Shown in pieces: positions 10,620 to 39,993 of a DNA stretch of 64,000 nt. The translations under genes were made by a program, and so were the position numbers. The stretch comes from Biomphalaria glabrata (Eukaryota > Mollusca > Gastropoda > Planorbidae): assembly GCF_947242115.1 (NCBI RefSeq), contig NC_074723.1, positions 29,599,043-29,663,042 of the forward strand. The letters are read 5' to 3'. Below the pieces are notes generated by a model. It ran no database searches, had not been told where the DNA came from, and saw only the letters and a program-made list of their open reading frames with translations. The first letter of the stretch is position 1. Each line of letters starts with the position of its first letter.

Positions 10620-11380
10620 AAGTAAAAGTAATATTCCCTTATTCGATATCAAACGAAATAATTAATCACCAATAAATAATTGACTACTTGGTTAATTTTT
10701 TAATTGATTCATGTTTTGTTAGGTACAATAAAAAAATGGCTTCAAGTTTCAACTTGATCAGAGATTGTGTGTAGGAGAAACAGCGACTTCAATGATCAAT
10801 GGGGACAAAACCTTACATATTTTATTCAGCCGTATCTGTGAATACGGATTAATTTCCCTTGTTGGTATCAAAATAAAATAATTAATTGCCAGAAAAGATA
10901 ACTACTATCGATTTGTGGGAGAGAACTAGACAAAAGCCCATAGCCCAAGACATCACAAAACGAAAATGGAGCTGGATAGGACACGCTCTGCGAAAACCAG
11001 CTACCAATGTTGCAAGGCAGGCACTTGACTGGAACCCACAAGGAAAGAGGAAAGTGGGCAGACCCAAGCAAACCTGGAAGAGGTCAGTCATCAGTGAAGC
11101 TGAGGGTACTGGAATGACATGGGAGCAGTTGAAGAAAGCTGCCCAGAACCAAGTTCGGTGGAGAGGTGTGGTTGCGGCCCTATGCTCCCCTGGGAGTGCA
11201 CAGGATTAAGTCAAGTCAATTAATTCAATATTCAGTTGTGTGTTTTCTTTGTCTTGATTGTGTCCTTGTCGATGTCAATAATTAATTGTGCAAAGTTTCA
11301 ACCTGATCCGAAAATGGGTGAGGGAGAAATAACGTGTACAGGCTTTTTTACCAGACAGACAGAGATAGTTGATATAGACT
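10620..11380 (+). repeat. AT-rich dispersed repeat, two arms around a LINE scrap
   Basis: 10620-10885 and 11225-11380 match successive parts of the dispersed repeat best seen at 18490-18885. The first covers the GATATCAAACGAAATAATTA part and the second the GTGCAAAGTTTCAACCTGAT to CCAGACAGACAGAG part. Between them sits a LINE C-terminal fragment (10890-11215), which therefore looks inserted into the older repeat. Confidence 0.55.
10890..11215 (+). mobile_element. LINE C-terminal fragment
   Basis: Open frame ending the reverse transcriptase: KWSWIGHALRK, then GKRKVGRPKQTWKRS, then a tryptophan-rich tail. Same superfamily as the tail at 9110-9560 but clearly a different family. 5'-truncated; the frame is intact for its ~100 residues. 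Confidence 0.75.
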
Positions 11381-11969
11381 TTGTAAACCTAATAATAATA
11401 GTAATAATAATAATTTCTCAAGATCTATTAACAAACCTAATGAGGCTCAAGGTCTGCATCCCCTTCTTTGTTATGAAAAAAATTTGGACCACCCTCACCA
11501 ACCCAGCTACGCCAATTGCTGAAGGGTGTCACCTGAGATGAACTCCGAATGGAACAGACGACTAATCCTCCCGTTGTGCTCTGGAAAGAAACTGGACCGT
11601 CTGGCGTAATGTCTCATAGTGATCGTTGACATGTCCCCATTAGTTCTCGGTGCTGAGAATACTCGTTTTAGATATACGACACTGTTTAAAGGCAGAGATA
11701 GCATTGGGAGTCATATTTCGGGCAGAACCGGGCAAAGTAAGCCCCACAGGACAATGTTCCGTCCTACACAATGATTGAATAATTAAAGTTTTGACTCCAA
11801 TGCCTAACTAATATCGATGTGGGTAGTCGCGGATCGCTCCTTTTAAAGCATCCGTACGCGATTAGTACCGCCCTGTCTGTCTCCTTAAAATTGAATGTAA
11901 GGAAGCCACGTTACTAAATATTTCTGAGTCTTTGATCAGCACGAATAAAGTCGCGCTGGTTTCTTTGTT

Positions 11970-12282
11970 GAGCATGGTCATCTCTGTGAGTTTAGCGTCC
12001 ATTAAGCATGGTCATCTCTGTGAGTTTAGAGTCCATTGAGCATGGTCATCTCTGTGAGTTTAGCGTCCATCGAGCATGGTCATCTCTGTGAGTTTAGCGT
12101 CCATTGAGCATGGTCATCTCTGTGAGTTTATCGTCCGTTGAGCATGGTCTTCTCTGTGAGTTTAGCGTCCATCGAGCATGGTCATCTCTGTGAGTTTAGC
12201 GTCCATTGAGCATGGTCATCTCTGTGAGTTTAGCGTCCATTGAGCATGGTCATCTCTGTGAGTTTAGCGTCCATTGAGCATG
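11970..12282 (+). repeat. 34-bp tandem repeat, about 9 copies
   Basis: Units start GAGCATGGTCATCTCTGTGA at exact 34-bp steps from 11970 to 12242, followed by a partial unit. Few substitutions separate the units. Not a multiple of three and not coding. Confidence 0.95.
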
Positions 12283-12349
12283 CGGTGAAGCAGCATGGAC
12301 CATAGAACTTGTCGGATTCTTTCCGGTGGAGTAGTCTATTAGAGACGTA

Positions 12350-12890
12350 TACCCAGCTTACAGGTAGTGACATTAAGAGTAGACAGAGAAAGGCTGCCTG
12401 AAGGAGTTAACGCCAGGCTCAAAACGGCAGTAACAAGAAGAGAATACAACAAAGTCATTACGCTAGTGAGAGAGACAGTTGCAGAAGAATCGCTGACCAA
12501 GCGGGCCTATTTCTGTGCCAGCCTAGATCTAGAGCAAGAATCTGACCGATGTGGGGGTGCCGTAGGTCGCGACATATCTACAAACTAGAAACGGGCCCAT
12601 AATAATTGACGGCAAAAGGGCAGAGGCACTGAACACATTTTTCGCTTGTGTCTCTAAAGCAAGCAAGAAAACCCATATATCGATGGCTCTAGACAGCATC
12701 AGGATAGCTAAAGAAAAACGCAGTTAAGCCAACAGCGAGGCAGAGACCAATACTTTCAGTACGGCTAGATTACCTTGAGGGAGGTGACAAACGCTTTAAG
12801 GAAAAGCAGATTACACAAGGCTCCAGGGCCGGATAAATAAATCAACGAGTTGCTGAAAAACTTGGGGCTAAGGGGGCCACAAAACCCATT
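12350..12890 (+). mobile_element. LINE fragment: region before and into the RT domain
   Basis: Reads with several frame changes through the linker and into the start of a reverse transcriptase, recognisable by HKAPGPDK and INELLKNLG. It stops there, so the catalytic palm is absent. Broken. Confidence 0.6.
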
Positions 12891-12939
12891 TTCAATCTCT
12901 ACTTTTATTTTCGCTGCTAAATTTTTAAAAAAGTGTGAA

Positions 12940-13190
12940 GGGAACATTTTCAAAGTTTGACATTGATTAACCAAGCTAATCGAATATAAAATACTGTGAA
13001 AATGGGTTAACTCGATTTGTTACTCGATCTACCATAGAAATGCAATTCGACACTTCCGGCTGTGAGAGGGACATTAAACATGATTTAAGGAACATTTATG
13101 CAAAGTTTTATCAAGATTGGTCAAACGGTTTTAATCTCTAAGTGGGACACACATACATACATACATACACACATACATTCATACATACTG
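12940..13190 (+). repeat. Dispersed repeat ending in CATA microsatellite
   Basis: The block with AAGATTGGTCAAACGGTTTT leads straight into GGGACACACATACATACATA. This organisation (unique body with a tetranucleotide tail) is typical of a SINE-like or LINE-tail repeat; the family is not identified. Confidence 0.4.
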
Positions 13191-13815
13191 TGACGTTGTC
13201 TGTTTATTTAATTCTGGTTAATTCTTCTTATATTGGTTGTTAATTAAACAGAATCATCACACTCCGGAGATTGTATTAACAAACTTGAAAACTCAATGAA
13301 ATAAAGAAATCTCTGTATTCTCTAAAAAACTTCTTTAACAATACTTCTTCAACTTTCATATATAATTAACTTCTCAATTCAATAACAACTTGACTTAATT
13401 CTTCATAAAATAAAACTTGATACCACAACAACTTTAACTAGTAAAACTTCAACTTCAACTTCATACTAACGTAATTTCAACTAATGTAACTTCACAAGAC
13501 TTGTTACTCTACAAAACCGTTACTATGCGAGGACCATCGCTCTACTAAAACCATTGCTATGCGAGGACCCTGTCTAACTGACTTTCCCTTAATTTATACC
13601 TTTCTTAATCGTACATTCCAGAATCATGGAAACTTCTCAAATAATTATTTTAGTAATTTTGACCTTCTAGAAGCTGACGTATGCTATTTTTTTTCCTTTA
13701 AACTCTTTCTTTGATTTAATGCCTAAAATTAACTTGTTTACGCTGGACAGCACTGGTTTGACCTCGAGCTTCTAGAAACTGGTCGAAATAGGTCACAGAC
13801 TCGACTCGTGAAGCA
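13191..13815. other. AT-rich stretch, nothing identified
   Basis: No coding signal. A ~40-bp direct duplication around ACTATGCGAGGACC / GCTATGCGAGGACC occurs at about 13510-13570. Confidence 0.4.
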
Positions 13816-13977
13816 TACATACATACATACATACATACATACACACATACATACATACATTTACACATACATACATACATACATACATACATACATACAT
13901 ACATACACACATACATACATACATACATACACACACACATACATACATACATACATGTATACATACATACATACACC
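13816..13977 (+). repeat. (CATA)n microsatellite with CACA interruptions
   Basis: About 160 bp of CATA units with occasional CACA and one GTATA interruption. The open frames across it (YIHT or MYVC repeats) are artefacts. Confidence 0.95.
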
Positions 13978-14499
13978 CTACATTCCTCTTTAAAATATTA
14001 GATATGTACATTGTGACAACAAATGTTTTTATACCTTTCCTTTATAAAGGCATGTCTTTTGTCCCATTGTGATTTCGATGCACAGAAATAAAACAAGGCA
14101 GAGTTGGTTCATCTTGGTATAAATACCTAGGTGGGGCGAAAGATAATGTCGAATGTAATAACAATTCAAATAATAATTTTTACCCAGCTTAAAGGACAAA
14201 AAATTATGCATTTAAGAATAACTCATTTTACTTCATTTATTTATTTATTTTGCTGAAAGTTTATTTATACATTGATAATACCATACCGCCAGTAAAGTCA
14301 TGCTTCCACAATGAACAGTAAATGTATAATTCGAATTAAAAATGTTACAATCCATTGGCACTTCTAGAAGCTTTGGTTTTAAACTATATTTAGGGAAGAC
14401 AACCGTGTTTCAGGTTTGAAAATAATTGTGTATGAAGCTTAGTGTGTGACCTGGTTTTGTACATTTTTCTTAGGAACGTTATGTTTCATAAGTCAGCCA

Positions 14500-14730
14500 A
14501 TAATTTCTATTCAGCCCCAATAATCTGTGTGAATGGACATCCCTTTAAGATGGTGGACCATTTTACACATCTGGGAATCAAAGTATCAAATGACTTTTAA
14601 GAAAAGTTGACGTCTGGCTAGAGCCAATGGTGTTTTGGAACGTCTTCAATGCAGTGGAATAAATCACTTCGCCTGCCTTCATATACCAAACTCTATAAAA
14701 GTCATTGGTACTACACAAAAAGGAATTAAG
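14500..14730 (+). mobile_element. LINE RT C-terminal fragment
   Basis: Reads VNGHPFKMVDHFTHLGIKVS and then ARANGVF, the segment after the RT palm of craniofacial-type LINEs. 5'- and 3'-truncated with breaks. Confidence 0.65.
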
Positions 14731-14744
14731 ACTTCTTGAACGCT

Positions 14745-14990
14745 TTTACTAAGAGTAAGACAAAGATTAAGACTGCTTTATTGATCCTTACGGAAATTTT
14801 GTTGTGATTACAAGGACTCTTTTCTCATATAAAGACAACACAACCGAAAGATGTCTGCGCTCCATTATGAGCATACAATGGCAAGACCACACCACAATTA
14901 GTGACAGACTATGTTTACTGTAGTCTATTAGTATTGAGATGAGGCCAACCCATATGATACTGATATATACACGCATACACACTCAGCATA
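14745..14990 (-). mobile_element. LINE C (L2/Rex-like) 3' end
   Basis: The minus strand shares AAGAGTCCTTGTAATCACAA and GATCAATAAAGCAGTCTTA with the 3' end of the plus-strand element at 46280-47345. It is a short 3' fragment with no coding potential left. Confidence 0.75.
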
Positions 14991-14999
14991 AATATATTC

Positions 15000-15308
15000 T
15001 ACATTGCAAATACAACCAACTTGTTTCTTGAAAAGATAAGGTACACAGCTTTAGATTAAAGCATTGAGGATCGCCACGGAAAGAAAAACATTTATTTGTA
15101 GAATAATATTTATAAAAAACAAAAGGCTCATTTGTAAGTGATCCACTGTTGTTCAATTGGTATGTTTGTAACTTCGTTAAAATATCAATAACAAGTTTTA
15201 ATCATGTAGATATTTAATTCATTCTGTTATCAAGCTGAGGATTTCTACAAATAAATGAGGGGGGGGGAAATAAAAAAATAATTAGTAGGCTTATATATTA
15301 AATAAAAT
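15000..15308. other. AT-rich, nothing identified
   Basis: No open frame, repeat match or RNA-like structure recognised. Confidence 0.4.
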
Positions 15309-15758
15309 TATAGCTTTTATATAGCGCTACTTTCATTGTTATAAACATGCTCAGAGCGCTATGATCCAATCTTATTTGTGGACCGGTGGGGGAAGGGGGG
15401 ATCTGGGAGAAGTTGTTGTTTTTTCTGTGCTGCCTTTAGGCCAGGGGTTCTCAGCCTGTGGGTCGCGACCCCTATAGGGGTCGATTGACGATTTGTCAGG
15501 GGTCGCCTAAAACCATCGAAAATATGGATTGTATTTTGTGTATTCTTCTATTGCTGTGTGTGTGGGGAGAGTGGGGGATATTAAAAATGGGTCGCCGAGC
15601 TTAGAAGGTTGAGAACCGCTGCTTTAGGCGCTCAGGAAACACAGCTATGCTCCAGACGAACCTCTGCTGTTCGAACCTCGAGCCCCCCCCCCCCCTCCAT
15701 AGGTAGCCAAGCCAAGCCAAGTTCAAGCGTACTCAGCCTCTCTACCACGCAACCCACT
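15309..15758 (-). mobile_element. SINE2 split by a hAT MITE
   Basis: The 3' half of SINE2 (15309-15441) and its head (15630-15758) match the copies at 4431-4670 and 25686-25897. The 180-bp gap between them is a MITE with an 8-bp target duplication taken from SINE2 sequence (CTTTAGGC). Confidence 0.85.
15442..15621. mobile_element. hAT-type MITE, SPIN-like ends
   Basis: 180 bp, starting CAGGGGTTCTCAGCCTGTGG and ending GGTTGAGAACCGCTG, so the ends are inverted repeats. It is flanked on both sides by CTTTAGGC (15434-15441 and 15622-15629), a perfect 8-bp target duplication as hAT transposases make. The internal GGGTCGCGACCCC and GGGGTCGCCTAA blocks and the terminal CAGNGGTTCTCA resemble SPIN elements as I recall them. 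No transposase; non-autonomous. Confidence 0.85.
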
Positions 15759-18489
15759 TAAAAAGTTGAAACCAAATTTACAACGTCGATCCTAAAGGTG
15801 ATCTTTTTTTTTTTACACTCCATTAAAAAAACATTGATGGTGCAGCATCATAGGTGAAACATCTGAGAGACTGTCAAAAGGTCTGAAAGTGCATGTGTGC
15901 ATATAAGTGTCGGAAGCGCTTTATAAAGCGGGTATTTCCGAATCAAATCATTTGTTGTCCTAGAGAGAACGACGCGTAATTTATATCAAAAACACCAAAA
16001 AAAAAGGGGGGGAGGGTCCCAGAAATAAAAAAAAAAGAGAGAATGAGACAGAAGAGAGTGTGTTGTTTCATTTCAAGTTTAATGATACAATAATTTATGG
16101 GCTTAAAAGTATGTCAGAGGAATCGTTAAAATTTAAAAAATAGGGTAATGTTACTACCATAATAAACAATGTAACAAAATAACGAGCGTAGTCTGTGTGT
16201 ACTGCTAGTAATTGTGCACAATGAATCTTATTAATGTTTATGATTATTAAATATATATCAAAAATGTAATTTAATGTTTAGCACAAACTTTCTTACTTTC
16301 ACTAGAGCTATTAACCCTTAACTACTATCCTAGTGAACAGTAACATCCTACCTACTTAGCTTAGGTGTCTTATCCAACTTTTCATTTCACCTTGTGTTTT
16401 AAAACAGGGCACAAGAAATGTATTTTTTGTTCTAATCAATAGATCGAGTTAGGACAGAAGCCTCTTAATTAGCATTTTTCACTTGGTCGATTGAATGTTT
16501 ACAGTGTTGACTTAAAAAGATGGTCAACTAAAAAGAAACGACAAACATCAGGTTGACTGTAACCTGGTGCCTATATGCTGTTTTGACCTATTCAATGGGG
16601 AGCTTTTTTTTATGATATCTAGCATTTAACGAGGAAGTGAATGAGTATGGTAAGCTATGCATATTTTCAATTTTAGCGACCTCGGTCAAGGCAAAAGCCG
16701 ATATTAGTTTTGCGTAGTCTGTTTATCAGTTTGATACGTTTATAGAGTAATAATAATAATAATCTTTATTTTTCATATGGGAATGATAACTATTAAAAAA
16801 AATATATACATTCACACATGACTCACTCATAAACTTCATGTGAAAAGTATATATATCAAGTATAATTATAATAGAAGTAAATCATAGATGTAGATCTAGA
16901 ATCTAGTCTAGATTTAGTTAATTTAGTATTAGATCTAGTATAGTGACGACTATTATTAGTATTATAGATCTATCATTTATGCATCTTAGGTCTTAGTATA
17001 ATAAGTAATCTAGATATATCTAGACTCTAATTCTAGAATAGTTACATATTATAGTTATAGACAAGAATCTCTAAACTAATGGATCTAGTCTAATAAAGTA
17101 AAGTAATATATTAGATCTCAATTATCTATATTATTGACTTATAATTTTAAATTTACATCTAGATCTAAGACTAAGACTACTAAGAGTTAGACTCTGCTTA
17201 AGACTAAGAGACTAAAATAATAAAATAAATAGACTATTATGACTATTGATCTAATAGTAGTATAAGTATTCAGTAGTAATAGACTAAACTAATAATACTA
17301 ATACACTTAGACGTCACTAGACTCTAACTCTAGATCTAGTAAAAAGTTTTTAGATAAAAAGAGTCGACATTTCTTTTAGATCTATAGTAAAGCAAAATTC
17401 TTTGCCTGCAGCTATACAGGAACACACTGGTGTTTAATAAAAAGCAGCAAAATGTAGATCTATAGAATCAGGATTTATCAAGCAGTGAAACTTGCTAGAA
17501 ATATAATGAACACGTGTATTTTTTTGAAAAGGCGGGAATAGCGACCATTATAGGGTAAAGGTCAAAAGGCTTTCTAGTGACCTGTGCACCCTCTTGTTTA
17601 TTCTCCTCTCTATTATTCATTATATTTGATTGTATATATTCTCCAAATTACATAGATCTAAATATTTATTGGTATGTATGTTAAAAAAGTTTGTACAATT
17701 TGTAATTAAACTTTTTAGTTTGTAACTTAAAAAAAATAATTAAACTAGGATTTTAACTAAACTTTTTTTTTTTAATTAAACTTTGGCCTTAACTAAATTT
17801 TTTTAGTTAAACTAAAAGTTAGCAACTTTTTAGTTAACTTTTGCCCATCACTACCCTTTCCTTTGTTTTGGTATGGGACAGTAGACTTTGTAGCTTGTAA
17901 TAATTCACCAGCAAAATAATAACCAAGTCAAAGTTACCTACACGGCTCTAATTAAAGTGTAAACAATTAATAAAACACTTAAAACACAATAACTAATCAT
18001 ACTTCGGCAAATTTAATTTCATTATTTCTCTTCCAAAGTTCCATAATAAATCAATCTACAATAAGATGGTTCGCAAATGTTTAATTAATTATGTCTATTG
18101 GTTAATTAAAACTTGTTTTTGTTTACAAAGCAATGTCATAGTGTACTGTTGTAAGTGTAGTGACATAAGTGGTGTCAAGTTTGTTTTTTTCCCTTTGACG
18201 TCATGAGAAATTTACATAAGACATTCTAGCTAAAATTAAGTTTTTCGATAATGAAAAATGTTCACCTTGTGGCCAATGAGTTGAGAATTTGTTTCTCATT
18301 TATATACATTTTTGTTTGCACTTTATATTTGTACTTCACGTTCGTACTTTCAGCTAACGGTTAAACTAAACTTATATATTTTACGCTTTGTTGAAAAAAA
18401 TGAATTTTTTAAAAACAATGAAAATACAAAAAAAAAATCATAAAAAAAAAAAAAAGCTTACCTAAAAAACAAGAACAATATCTCTTAAG
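15759..18489. other. Long AT-rich stretch without recognised genes
   Basis: Contains simple AT tracts, a cluster rich in AGATCTAG-type motifs (16860-17390), runs of TTTAGTTAAACT-like sequence (17700-17850), and at about 17840-17856 a TTGCCCATCACTA block resembling a hAT terminus without a visible partner. No supported exon. Confidence 0.4.
16860..17390. repeat. AGATCTAG-rich low-complexity cluster
   Basis: Dense occurrences of AGATCTAG, TCTAGATT, TAGTCTAG and close variants in no fixed period. Similar clusters appear at 47345-47960, 48540-48990, 60190-60620, 61255-61760 and 62040-62620. Confidence 0.6.
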
Positions 18490-18885
18490 AATGTAGAATT
18501 TTTCCCCTTTTTCGATGTCAACCATATTAATTAATTACCTATTATTAATTGAGCAATTATTTATTTTTTTAAATTGATTCGTGCTTTGTAAATTACAATA
18601 AATGTAAATTTAAAGTTTCAACATGATTCGAGAATAGGTGTGTTAGAATTAACTCTTTTAATTATCTAAATTTAAGGAAAAGAAACCCAACATATTTAGC
18701 TCTGCCTGTGAATACTGAAGGATTAATTTCCGCTGTTGTTATCCAACAAAATAATAATTGGCAGTAATTATTAAATAATTGGTAAAAAAAATTATTGATT
18801 CGAGTCTTTTCCACGCCAATGAATAATTGTGCAAAGTTTAAAATTCAAACATATACAAACTTTGTACCAGACAGACAGAGTTGAT
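18490..18885 (+). repeat. AT-rich dispersed repeat, longest copy
   Basis: Shows in order CCCCTTTTTCGATGTCAA, ATTAATTA runs, GATTCGTGCTTTGTAA, AAAGTTTCAACATGATTCGA and a terminal CCAGACAGACAGAGTTGATA. All of these blocks are found separately in the other copies. Non-coding; mobile family unknown. Confidence 0.6.
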
Positions 18886-19108
18886 ATAAAAGAGCTAATT
18901 ATGAAAACGTCAGTCTTGAGAATTAGCCGCTAAGGAAGTTAACTAAAACTATAATATACCCAACTGTGCTACAAGCTGAAGTAGTGGGGGGATGAAAGTG
19001 TTTTGTTTTTCTCTAACACCCTAAGCCCAGTAAACACCCTAACCCTAACTCTGTGTATAAATACACACACTCACACACAATAAATAAATAAATAAATACA
19101 CACACACA

Positions 19109-19243
<135 letters not shown>

Positions 19244-19259
19244 GTGAATGTATGTATAT

Positions 19260-19690
19260 ATTATATTATATGAGGGACGAGCCTTTACCGAAAGCAGTCT
19301 TTTTTGGTGAGCTAAAAGGTGGTCGACGTAACAGAGGTGCCCCACGGAAACGCTTTAAAGACATGCTTAGGCGCCAACTTGCCTTATCTGATTGAATAGC
19401 ACCTGGTTGCATGCGGCTTCGGAACGAGATAGCTGGAGGTCACTCACAAAGGCCGCGGGATACACATTTGACAAAACAAAATCCGCAGCCGAGGAAAGAC
19501 GTAGACGGAGAAACCAAAATCTGAATCGACCACCGGCGGACAATGGTCATGCTTGCCCTGGATGTGGCAAAATATGTAGGTCACAGCTGAGGCTACGTTG
19601 CCACGGGAAATACTACATTCCTCATCAATCTTCGGGCACGAGGATGCATTATTACTATTATTATTATTATTATTTGTTAGATAGCTAGTT
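19260..19690 (+). mobile_element. LINE B C-terminal end with zinc finger and TTA tail
   Basis: Reads [21 protein letters not shown], then in the neighbouring frame LHAASERDSWRSLTKAAGYT and the C2H2-like knuckle ACPGCGKICRSQLRLRCHGK. It ends in a (TTA)n tail as expected for a LINE 3' end. One stop and one frameshift. A better copy lies at 59760-60205. Confidence 0.8.
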
Positions 19691-20109
19691 GAGTTAGTTG
19701 GGTTGCGCACTTTATTAGACTGGCGGTGAACATACATTTTATAGTGACGACATAGACTTTGGGTTAGAGATTAGAATAGACTTTTATTTTAATCAGTAAC
19801 TGCTAGACTCTGGAGGGGATAACATCTTTATTAGTGACAGACTAGACTGTGGCCCATTCTGTATTAAACATTTGTTTGAAGTTCACCTTGAGTCAACTTG
19901 GTCACTTGAGTCTGTGTTCCTGTTAGTACCTTATCTATATTTGTGAAGGTGTGCATGTTTTCAATAATTCGCGATCAAACAAGGTACTCACGCAGTTAGT
20001 CTAATTAAGCATCTTCTAGAAATACTTCAGCTACATTTAAGATGCACATGCATCCGTTACATATTACTATAATTATTATAATATCATTATTATTATGATT
20101 ATCTATACT

Positions 20110-20776
20110 ATAAAAGAACGAGTATTCATTCTCTGGCCCTGCCAGGGTCGAGTTTCGTTAAAGGGAAACAAAATTCGTCGTAGTCTCTTTATCAGTTTCC
20201 ACCGAGGAATTTTCTGGTGATGTGGCAGGTCTGCAGCAGTACCACCCTCTGACAGGCAACTAGGATGTTCCTAGGAATGTTAAGGGCCTTGAAGGTATCT
20301 GTGAGGTCAGTTGTTATTATTCCCTCGGTTGATATGACAATGGGGTATATTGTTATTTTAGATAATTTCTATAAACGCCTTATCTCCAAGCCAAGGTTCC
20401 CATATTTTCGTTGTTTTTCCAGCTCAGTTTTTTTTTTAATTATGAGACAGTGGTACGGCGATGTCAATAATGGTAGCGAAATCAGGGCGATTAAAATATA
20501 TCGTTTTGTCAGTCAAAATAGGCCTATCCCAGTACAGTAGATCCGTAGACTCGAGAACCTCTTGTGGTGAGTATTTGTAATATGGAGGAGTATCCTTACC
20601 AATCAAATTGTGTGTCAAAGCCAAGTGCTGGTGTATTAGCTTTGCAACTTGGTTATGGCGACCTAGGTAGACAGATTCCGATAGGGCTGAACATCCCGCC
20701 ATTATGTGTTCAGTTGACTCACCCACATTTTCACATTTTCGGCATTTGTCCATTTGATATTATTATTATTGTATGA
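20110..20776 (-). mobile_element. LINE 3' fragment with restriction-like endonuclease
   Basis: Minus strand reads KCRKCENVGESTEHIMAGCS (Cys/His knuckle), then LGRHNQVAKLIHQHL, then LYWDRPILTD, then NRPD and IDIAVP. The RPD plus downstream hydrophobic strand is the restriction-like endonuclease signature of R4/Dong-type non-LTR retrotransposons. The frame then continues toward the C-terminus LLQTCHITRKFL. Part of the catalytic loop after NRPD is deleted. Confidence 0.75.
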
Positions 20777-21176
20777 TAATAGCAACATAACAAGGTATCG
20801 TCTTCAAGTCAGGAAAAAGATGATGCAATGTTACAAGTGAATTCTCGTCCCCAGTGACGCCCTGCCTACTATGTAACATACGACGCAGAAAGGCGAGCCG
20901 GATACATCGTCTGCTGGTCTTTAAGAGGCTTCGATGAAATCATAACTTATACTTAATTACATTTCTAAAAATATATACTTAGCCAAGTATAAACTCCTAA
21001 TAAAATATGTTCATAAAGTATGTACTCAAGAGTTTAGGGCGTTGTTTATTTTGGTTTTCCATTTAAGTGCGCTTTCTACTTCCTTATTGTTTGTTTATCC
21101 GGACTTCCTATTAAATGGAGTGTGTTTGAATTGCATATGTAGGCTACTGCACACTGTAGATTTTGGCAGATCAAAG

Positions 21177-38451
<17,275 letters not shown>

Positions 38452-38900
38452 AAAGAATGTCTACAATGAAAAAGTGAAATTCAACATTATATGATTAGAT
38501 ATTTTATAAATTATTATTTCTAATTTCTTTGTCAGCATTAGATTTGGCAAAATATGTAGATCATTGCAGGGTCTGTGTAGCCAAGTGGCAAAATATGTAG
38601 ATCATTGTAGGGTCTGTGTAGCAAAGTGGCAAAATATGTAGATCATTGTAGGGTCTGTGTAGCAAAGTGGCAAAATATGTAGATCATTGTAGGGTCTGTG
38701 TAGCCAAGTGGCAATATATGTAGATCATTGAAGGGTCTGTGTAGCCAAGTTAAACACTGCACTCTTCCTTTATCCTCAGACTTGAAGACAAGCTTTTATT
38801 ACTATTCGTTATCAATCCTTGTAAAAAATTCTTATTAAATATTGATAAAAATGTATTATAATTATGTACACTAAATAAAACATTTTTTTTACATCGCCTT
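38452..38900 (+). other. Probable lysozyme 3' UTR with poly(A) signal
   Basis: Runs from the stop to an AATAAA at 38874-38879. The 41-bp tandem array (38545-38749) and a LINE tail remnant lie inside it, so they would be part of the mature mRNA if this signal is used. Confidence 0.5.
38545..38749 (+). repeat. 41-bp tandem repeat x5, derived from a LINE B 3' end
   Basis: TGGCAAAATATGTAGATCAT starts at 38545, 38586, 38627, 38668 and 38709, exactly 41 bp apart. The unit corresponds to the zinc-knuckle coding region of LINE B (GATGTGGCAAAATATGTAGG at 19561). The remainder of that LINE's 3' end (CTCAGACTTGAAGACAAGC) follows the array. Confidence 0.85.
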
Positions 38901-39993
38901 TTAATATTTTTTAGTATTTTCTATTTTAAGTTAATAAATGTTCATGTTGAAATGAAAATGTCCGAAAATGAAACATGCAAAGTAGAAATTAGGTGTCTTT
39001 TTTTTTCAAGTAGCCCAAGGTGCAGATGAGAGGGTCATGTGCTCAACAGTGTGTGTGAGGGGGGGGGTTGTATTATAAGGTGAATCAGTAAAAAAAAATG
39101 TTGACTTAAATAGTGGTAATTAATTAATTTTGACTTGATAGCGAAAAGGGAAATGCATCTTACAGTATTGTGAGATATGGATGTAAATGTTGAGTTCTTC
39201 CCCTTAGATAAGTGGCTACATAAATGTGGGAGAAAGTGGCGATAGTTGTGTAGACCTTGGGTCACTCTTAATACTTAAACGAGGGTCACGAACTAAAATC
39301 TCAAAGGAAGTTTAGAATTTTTTAAAGCAGGAATTTGTTTAGTCCACAAAGGCGAATGATAAATTGACATTTACTTCTGAATTCTAAAGAGTGACATCAT
39401 GACTTGTCATTGCTCTAGTCATGTCGCCTAGGGAAGGACTAAGGGACATGCTAGCTACTCTGTAAAAGGACTTAGATGTTTTGTGGCTAACTTCCTAGTC
39501 CCAAATAATAGCCCACGCATCCTTAAAGTCAAGGTATTAACAAATGTTGTCATGATTGTTTTTACAAAGCTTATATCAACTGAATGCGAACTTGTAAGCT
39601 AAAACCTTCTCAGGCTTATGAGGTAAGCGTTCTATGGACATGGAAGATTGTACAGTTGTTTCTATTTCATGTTTGTGTTCACTAGGCCTGGGACGGCGGT
39701 CTACTATAAAGGGGACTAATTCAGTCAACTACTATTTCATTCCCTTGCTTGAGATACAACATAAATTAATTTATTAGCAATAGTTGACTAACTAATTGGT
39801 TGTTGTTTTTTTTTACTGATTCTTGTGTTGTCAGGTAAAATAAATAATTGTGCTAGATTGGGTGTCAGAGCCATAATGTGTACAAACTTACTGTGAATAC
39901 CAAACATATACCTTAAAATTAAAGTAACATAAAAAGAAGCCTACGATAGCGACATAGTTGTCTATCAAATCTGCAATGAAAGATAAGTATGTA
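38900..39993. other. Space between the convergent lysozyme and lectin genes
   Basis: AT-rich, with a G-run at about 39059-39067 and one copy of the AT-rich dispersed repeat (39700-39895). A minus-strand AATAAA at about 39779-39784 could end the lectin transcript. No other gene seen. Confidence 0.4.

Noticed and set aside
13716-14011. Open frames of MYVC and YIHT repeats
   Set aside because: Translations of a CATA microsatellite.
17700-17860. Possible hAT element ending TTGCCCATCACTA
   Set aside because: No matching inverted end or target duplication could be found upstream.
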